Source: Lindgomyces ingoldianus
Lineage: Eukaryota; Ascomycota; Dothideomycetes; Pleosporales; Lindgomycetaceae
Direction: 5' to 3'
Assembly (NCBI RefSeq): GCF_010093535.1
Contig: NW_022985189.1
Coordinates: forward strand, 469,926-533,925
DNA length: 64,000 nt
The position numbers and the translations under genes are program-made. The notes beneath the pieces are model-generated. The model was given only the letters and a program-made list of their open reading frames with translations. It ran no database searches and had not been told where the DNA came from. The number at the start of each line of letters is the position of its first letter. The first letter of the stretch is position 1. This document shows, piece after piece, positions 57,840 to 64,000 of this stretch.

Positions 57840-59394
57840 AGTCTTTATTAGCTTAGAGGACTAGTTACTATTAATGCTAGCTGTTAAAGTCTTACTATGT
57901 AAAAAACCTAGCTAGGTAAATTATCTAAAAGTAATATTTTTTAATAAAGGCGTTATTAATAAAACTTATAAAGTATATAATAATATTTAGCTTTAGTAGT
58001 TAAATATTTCTATAGATCTAGAAAAGCTAAGCTTTAAAACATAGCTATAGATAGTATAAGGCAACTAGAAAACTGCTAAGTTTATACACAGTCTTAAAAA
58101 AGAGCAGCGCGGCGCGTTCTAGCTATATAATAAGAGGGATTAGATAATTAAACTACTTATATATTTTTATATTCTTTAAGCACTTACTTACATAATTATT
58201 TATACGCACTTTAATACACTTAAAAGTATAGACTTTTTTAGCAATCTTTTACATAATATTATGCGCTTAAACTATGCTAGTATTAATTAAGGCAATGTTA
58301 AGTATTATATAGCTATGCTGCTAATACATCTAAGCTAGAGCGCCTAAATAGTTGTGTTGTTCTACTAGAAGATAGGCAACAGTAGATATCTCTAAGGCTA
58401 GGTGCCAGATATCTATGCAGCAGATGTCTAGTAATACTAGTAGGGTCTTTATAATAAGGCTATTAGTTAGCTCTTGCCTAACTAGTACATTAAGTTGCTT
58501 AAGCAGATACATAAGAAAGTCTTTACACTTACTATATAAAAAGGCTGTAATAATTTTAAAGGTAACTAGATAATAACATATTAGTTTTTTTAAAAAATTA
58601 AGATGTTTTTTACTTTATAGCATGTAGTTAAGTTTAGTAATATTAAAATTATTTATTACTTAATTAATTTATTAGCTGTATTCTTCTTTAGATCTAGTTA
58701 AAAGCGCTACAGTACTAAGCTGCTACACCTCTGCTAGTTAGTCTTAGATAGAGTGTTAACTCTAACACTTTAGTAGTCTATACTTACCTCTAAGTTAGTT
58801 AATGTACATAAAAAGCTAAACACTTTTTAAGTAGTTAATATTATGCTTAAGCTTATAAACTATATGTATAAGCTTAACATGCAGCACTTTAAAAATAAGA
58901 CTTATAACATAAACTTTACTTTTAGTTATTTTACACTATTTTACTAGTTTTATATGCAACTCTGTGCGCTAATAAAAGGCGCTTTTAGAGAGAAGAGCAA
59001 AAACAAGCATACGCAGCGCAACATTAAGCTAAAGACATTTGCCCTTACTATTTATTTACTAAGTTATAGGCGCTGTAAGCGCTTAACTAGTTAGATTAAC
59101 TAAGAGCTTTCCTAGCCTATTATAAGCTCTAATATTATTGCTAGTAGTATTAAGTTATTAACATTAAAAGTTATAAACTTTAATATTAGTAATGTTATAT
59201 CTAGTAATTATATACTAGCACTAGATGTGACTAATCTAGCAAGCATTAGCGCAGAGAAGTTATGTTATATTAATGTAATAAAATTTATAAAAATAGTTAA
59301 GGGCACAACCTATAGTAACTCTAGGGGTTTAGTTAATAATCTAATTAATAGTAATTTTAATAAAAGTCTTAATAAAGCCTTTAAAAATAAATAA
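57840..59394 (+). pseudogene. RIP-inactivated ghost ORF, DUF6589-like
   Basis: One plus-strand frame is continuous from at least 58051 to a stop at 59392-59394, 448 codons without an indel, and every internal stop is TAA or TAG. Restoring these mentally to Gln or Trp gives protein-like sequence with motifs such as KKEQRGAF, THFNTLKS, SNLLHNIMRLNYAS, HVVKFSNIKII and LVNVHKKLNTF. The order resembles fungal DUF6589 proteins (compare their usual HAIKYGDIGL and GLVN-x-GK-x-D-x-F segments). The assignment comes from memory of the family and is tentative. The 5' limit is not defined. The frame cannot produce a full protein as it stands. Confidence 0.5.
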
Positions 59395-60920
59395 AGTAAT
59401 TATATATTTTTATTTTATATATACTTATAGTAAGCACTTTTGTAATGTATAACAGCGTTATAAAGCACTATTTACTTAGTGTAGCTAATTAGACGCTGTG
59501 CGCTGTTAGTTGCTTACTAGTTTTAATAACTGCGTAGTGTTAGGTACATAACTACTCTCTAGTCCCCTTATATTAGCTTGTACGCCCTTGTCTAACCCAC
59601 AGCCTATCTACATATTGCATGTATTAAGACAAATTCCTAGCTATAGATTACCTAGTTGCTAGCATACTATTATAGTTTTATACGCTTACTATTTCTAAAA
59701 GTTCTCTAATAATAATAATGCTTATTAGTTTAATAGTTTTAAAAAGTTTATAAAAATGCTTATATCTTACTTAAATAATTTAAAGACATAGTAGCAGTAA
59801 ATAAGGTTATATAAAGGCTTAACTATATTAAAGTAAGACTATAGTTAAAAATTAAAGAAGCTAAGGCTATCTTAATTACAGTAATGTTATGTTACTGCGC
59901 GTTTTAATTATTATAAACTATCTACTTATATTTACTACCTGCTGTTTAACATAGTTTAACTCTGTAACACTAATTAATTAATTACGTGTAACATATATTT
60001 ACTTTAGTAAGACTTTTTTTTTTTTTATTTACTACTGCTACCTAGCCTGCTTATTATTAATCTAATGCCTTATAATTACTTATATATATTATATCTTACT
60101 TATTTTTACCTACTTTTACCTCTAAATTAGGCAATTTTTAGTTGTAATTAGTAAAAAATGTTTAAAAAGTTATAATTTTTTATGCTAGTTAAACACTAGC
60201 GCTTTCTATATCTTTTTAAATAATTTTATAATGTGTACTTTTACTACTAGGCAGAAACTCTAGTCTAGTTAGGTGCTCTTGCTACTAAGGTAAGAGCTAG
60301 AGTATATATAGGCCTTTTTTCTCTAGTTAAACTTTTTTTAATTATCTTTAACTTTTTTACTTTAATTAGCTAAGTTTTTTCTACTTTTTTAATTTAAGCT
60401 GTACTAAACACTGTATAGTTACTCTATTCTCTACCTTGCCCTATAGGTGCTTGTCTACCTCTATTAACTAGCTAAGTCTCCCCTCTGTCTATGCGTTAGG
60501 CTGTACTAAACACTTTATAGTAATATAGTCTTACTCTTTCTCCCTTTATTACTTTTCTTAATTAACTAAACTATTCTTTTACGCGCTTTTAAACTCTTTT
60601 TTTTTACTTAACTATGTTTTTAAACTTTTTCTTGCTATACCTTTTTTTAATTAACTATATTTACTTTCTAACTATTGCCTATTACCTCCCTGCCCTTCTT
60701 TAAACAGTTGCATGTGTTAGATTTAGTTACTAGTGTTATGTATTAATAAGTATATCTAATCTTTTTATATTTTTAGACTAACTATAATACAACTTTAGGC
60801 TATAACTGTTCTAAATTAAGTCTTTTTTTTTTTATTTATAGTTATATATTTTATTGTTATGCTTTATATGCTTATTTCTCTTTCTCTTTTTTTGTTGTTC
60901 CTGTTTCCTTCCTAGACGCT
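59395..60920. other. AT-rich RIP-degraded DNA
   Basis: No ORF, no recognised termini. A TATA-like AGTATATATAGGCC at about 60301-60314 follows a less mutated patch, but nothing downstream is coding. Confidence 0.45.
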
Positions 60921-60970
60921 AGACCTAGACCTGGACCTAGACCTAGACCTAGACCTAGACCTAGACCTGG
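60921..60970 (+). repeat. CCTAGA hexamer tandem array
   Basis: About eight consecutive AGACCT/CCTAGA units with one or two G variants (CCTGGA). It is not the telomere repeat (TTAGGG). Confidence 0.75.
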
Positions 60971-61144
60971 CTACCTTAGACAACAATTAGCAACAATTAG
61001 CAGGCACAAAGTTAAGACAGAGTTCTAGAAAGTCTAGTGCGTACTAGTTAGGAGGGACTGCATGTGTGCTAGTGTGTACTAGCAATTAGGCAACTAGGCA
61101 CATGCAACGTTTGCTACATTGCTTTAGCAATGCTATATTAGTAG

Positions 61145-61212
61145 GTAATTAGAGGGCAATTAGAGGGCAATTAGAGGGCTATTAGAAAGTAATTAGAGGG
61201 TAATTAAAAGGC
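61145..61212 (+). repeat. 11-bp tandem array (GGCAATTAGAG type)
   Basis: About six units of GGCAATTAGAG and variants (GGCTATTAGAA, GTAATTAGAGG) in a row. Confidence 0.7.
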
Positions 61213-64000
61213 ATTTAAGACATCTATAATAATTAGTTTATCTAATTATAATAATTAGTTTACTAATTATTTAGCTAGGTCCCTCTTAAACCTAGTTTAT
61301 TAGTAGGCACTAAAGGAAAAATAATTTAGATAATTCTACTGCAAAACTACTATCTAGCTTAGTCTATTTAGTTTTTATTTAGATTATTTTTAATAGTGCC
61401 TAAAGTTGTAAGGCTAAGGGCTAGGTTTAAGCTCTTCTATAGCTAGGTAGTGTCTATTAATAAGTCCCCTTAGTTGTATAATGTAAACATTCCTTAGTAG
61501 AGCACTATAGTAGAGGCATCCTTATAGTCCTAGGAAGATTCTAAGCAGACAGTAAAGCATTATATGCTAAAAGCTATATTGCGTAGAACTATCTCTTTTA
61601 GTTAACTAGCTCTTTAGAGTCTAGAAGGTCCTACGCTTGCGTAGGATAGCCTAAAGGGTGCCTATTAGTTTAGATAGCTGTTACTGTCTAGCTAAAAAGT
61701 ATGTATAGTTTATATTATTTAATTCTTTTACTTAGTTAGCTAAATAAAGCAGATTTAACATAGGAATAATTTAATATAGGTGTGTTTATTATATAGGAAA
61801 GTGTTTATAGTGCGTTTATATAAGCAGCTAAGCGCTAATAGGTCTAGTGTGTAGATATAGCACATATTTTTAGAAAAACTACTTAATTAAGAAATTATAT
61901 TTATGCTTAGCATACTTTATTTTAACTTTATTACTAACAACACTTACTACAGCTACTTATATACCTTTCTTTAAAAACAACAACAATAATTGCTTATAGG
62001 TTGCCCTACCTAGGCTTTTACATAATGCGCTAAAGATACGTAGACATGTAATATATACCTATAACTGCGCTAAGTTTCTTTATTAAATTTTTTTAGCTAC
62101 TTTTAAATTTAACATTTATCTTACTAAGACTTTTTACTAAACTTTCTTTTTATACCTACTATCTCTACTTAGAACTATAGCTGGCTTTAGATCTACTACT
62201 AAGTTTATCTCTAGGCTTAACCTACCCTACAACACACTTACCTAGCATAATAATACAAAGATATAGGCCTAGCAGCCTTTTTTTATTTTATAGGTCTTCT
62301 ACAACGCGCTTTTTGTCTATAAAGAGATATTTAGTTAATAAAGTGTTTTTTTTAAAGTTAAGAATAAAGCTTATTTATTACATTTTTTTTTCTAGCTGCA
62401 CTATGCATAAAACTTAACACCCTAAACGCACGCACCCTATACTATAGGCAACCCCTTTAGGGAACCCCCTTATATAAAATAAGAGGATGCGCTAGGGCAG
62501 CTATAAAAATAATAATAATAATTGCCTATAAGTGCTGCTCTGTCTACTCTAGTGTACAGCGCTCTAGAAAACTAGTTTAAATAAGTAAAGCTATTACTAA
62601 CACTCTACACCTAAACTATAGTAAAAATAAGCATAGTTAGTTTAGTATTCTAAAAAAGACTACTTACACTTTTATTAATATATCTCTAAGCTTTGTGTAG
62701 TTAGAGTTAATAATATGTTTTAATAACACTTTTAACTATCTAACTATAGCTTGTCTACATTATAATAAATGCGCATACTACTTATATTAGCTGCTTTATT
62801 ATCTAATAGGCGCCTTTAATATTTACATATTAATTTACTTAAAAACACTGCACTAGCTACTAAATTAGTGTGTAACATATTTATATTATGTAATAAGCTT
62901 TAATAAACTATAGTAATTAAAGTATAAAAAGTTCTTAACTATCTTAGTGTATATAGCATAAAGGACTAGCGCATAGCCTATTTGCCTCTATAACCTAGCT
63001 TAGAAGTGCATAGGCTAACAGTAATTTTATCTAATGTAATAAGAGGTAATAAGACTATTTTAGGCAGTAACAGGTAGTAACTACTACTAGTTAGCGTGTG
63101 TAGGACCTAGGCTAGCATAGGGCTCTCTACAATTATAGCTGCGCGTTGCCTGTCCCTTAGCAACATATATAACTCTATACCTAGTAAGTATAGTACACTA
63201 AACGCAGTAAAGGCTGCTATAAATAAACTATTTAAACTAGAAAGGTGTGCTATAACTATAAAAAACCTACCTTAATAACTAGAAATATTACTAGGTAAGA
63301 AATTATTTTATAAAGAAAAGTTATTATTAAATAGCAACTTTAGTACTATAGTTAACACTATAGACTTAAATAACATATTAATTATAACTAGTTTAAAGAG
63401 TAGACTATATTGCTTTAACTAGTTCTATTACTAGTAATATCTATATTGCGTAGCCTACATAGCTAGACTGTTATCTTGCATACAACTACTTAATAAGGCC
63501 TTAGTAGCATTATGTATACCTAGTAACCTAGAGACATTGCCTGTCCTAGAGAGCGCGTTGTTTTTGTAAAACTTGCTTTATACTATAAGTATAATACGCT
63601 TAAACTTACTTTTAATAAATGCTAAATGCAACTTTATAAACTTCTAGTCTAATAGCAGACAATTTTATACACTACTAGTGCTATACCTACTAGACTTAAT
63701 AAGCACTATAACTTTATTACTTTTAATATTTTTTTATCTAGTAATAAGCCTTACTAGCTTTTATTAGTTTAAGTATAGAAAAAACACTAAAGATAAAAGT
63801 AAAACTAAAATATTATCTTTAAACACATTATAGACTTTTAGAAAGTACTAAAAAGCAAATGCCTAACATATCTTCTAGATATGCTGTAATATAAGGCTAG
63901 CCTTACTTTTTAGCATTAGCGCAGTCTTTTTAGCAGGCAGAGGTAAGGCGCTTTAATATAGCATAAGTGCTAGATTATAACCTATGCAATAGGCAACTTT
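61213..64000. other. AT-rich RIP-degraded DNA to window end
   Basis: No ORF, no family-level similarity to the elements resolved elsewhere in the window. It includes a small perfect hairpin CCTACGCTTGCGTAGG near 61630. Probably old transposon DNA. Confidence 0.5.

Noticed and set aside
58330..58512. 60-codon minus-strand ORF
   Set aside because: It is antisense to the continuous plus-strand ghost frame and has no domain.
1..64000. CRISPR arrays, rRNA genes, telomere repeats or bacterial-type operons
   Set aside because: None seen; the window is eukaryotic, and its tandem arrays have no spacer structure and no TTAGGG repeats.

Overview
This window looks like a chromosome segment of a filamentous ascomycete (Pezizomycotina, possibly a leotiomycete; the class is a guess). 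The genes have short GT-AG introns of about 46-80 bp. The set includes a fused ergothioneine synthase, a Lon protease ending in a peroxisomal signal, a proteinase K-like secreted subtilase and a secreted DUF8021-like protein. Long TpA-rich blocks hold old transposons whose glutamine and tryptophan codons have become stops, which is the footprint of repeat-induced point mutation (RIP).

Layout. 1-2.6 kb: degraded repeats with two solo LTRs. 2.6-8.7 kb: a gene island with one large six-exon gene for a zinc-finger/protein-kinase protein with a membrane C-terminus. 8.8-23.7 kb: a deep transposon nest. 23.7-27 kb: a small island with a secreted subtilase. 27-38.7 kb: a second transposon block with a complete Ty3/Gypsy copy, fold-back elements, a pogo/Fot1-like element and another solo LTR. 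38.8-43.3 kb: an island with a DUF8021-like secreted protein and a divergent gene of unknown function. 43.4-44 kb: a short AT-rich relic. 44-56.4 kb: the main gene island (peroxisomal Lon, a PHD-finger protein, Egt1; all on the minus strand). 56.4-64 kb: heavily RIPed DNA with at least one ghost ORF.

The mobile DNA can be resolved by target-site duplications (TSDs). I see four LTR-type families: SL1 solo LTRs with an internal minisatellite; L2, a 1.4-kb non-autonomous element plus solo LTRs; G1, a 5.7-kb Ty3/Gypsy chromovirus with 318-bp LTRs, three copies; and a 424-bp TRIM with 77-bp LTRs. I also see a ~1.1-kb fold-back TA-inserting element (A) and a 1.86-kb TA-inserting element with a relic pogo-type transposase (B). 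In the 9-24 kb nest the insertion order reads: L2 LTR, then A inside it, then TRIM, G1 and a full L2 inside A, then a second G1 inside the first.

The genes do not form one pathway. Lon (peroxisome proteostasis), Egt1 (thiol antioxidant) and the PHD protein are ordinary core-type genes. The two secreted proteins sit on small islands bounded by RIPed transposons, the classic two-speed fungal genome arrangement. Exon models were built by hand from splice signals and frame continuity and are not backed by transcripts.
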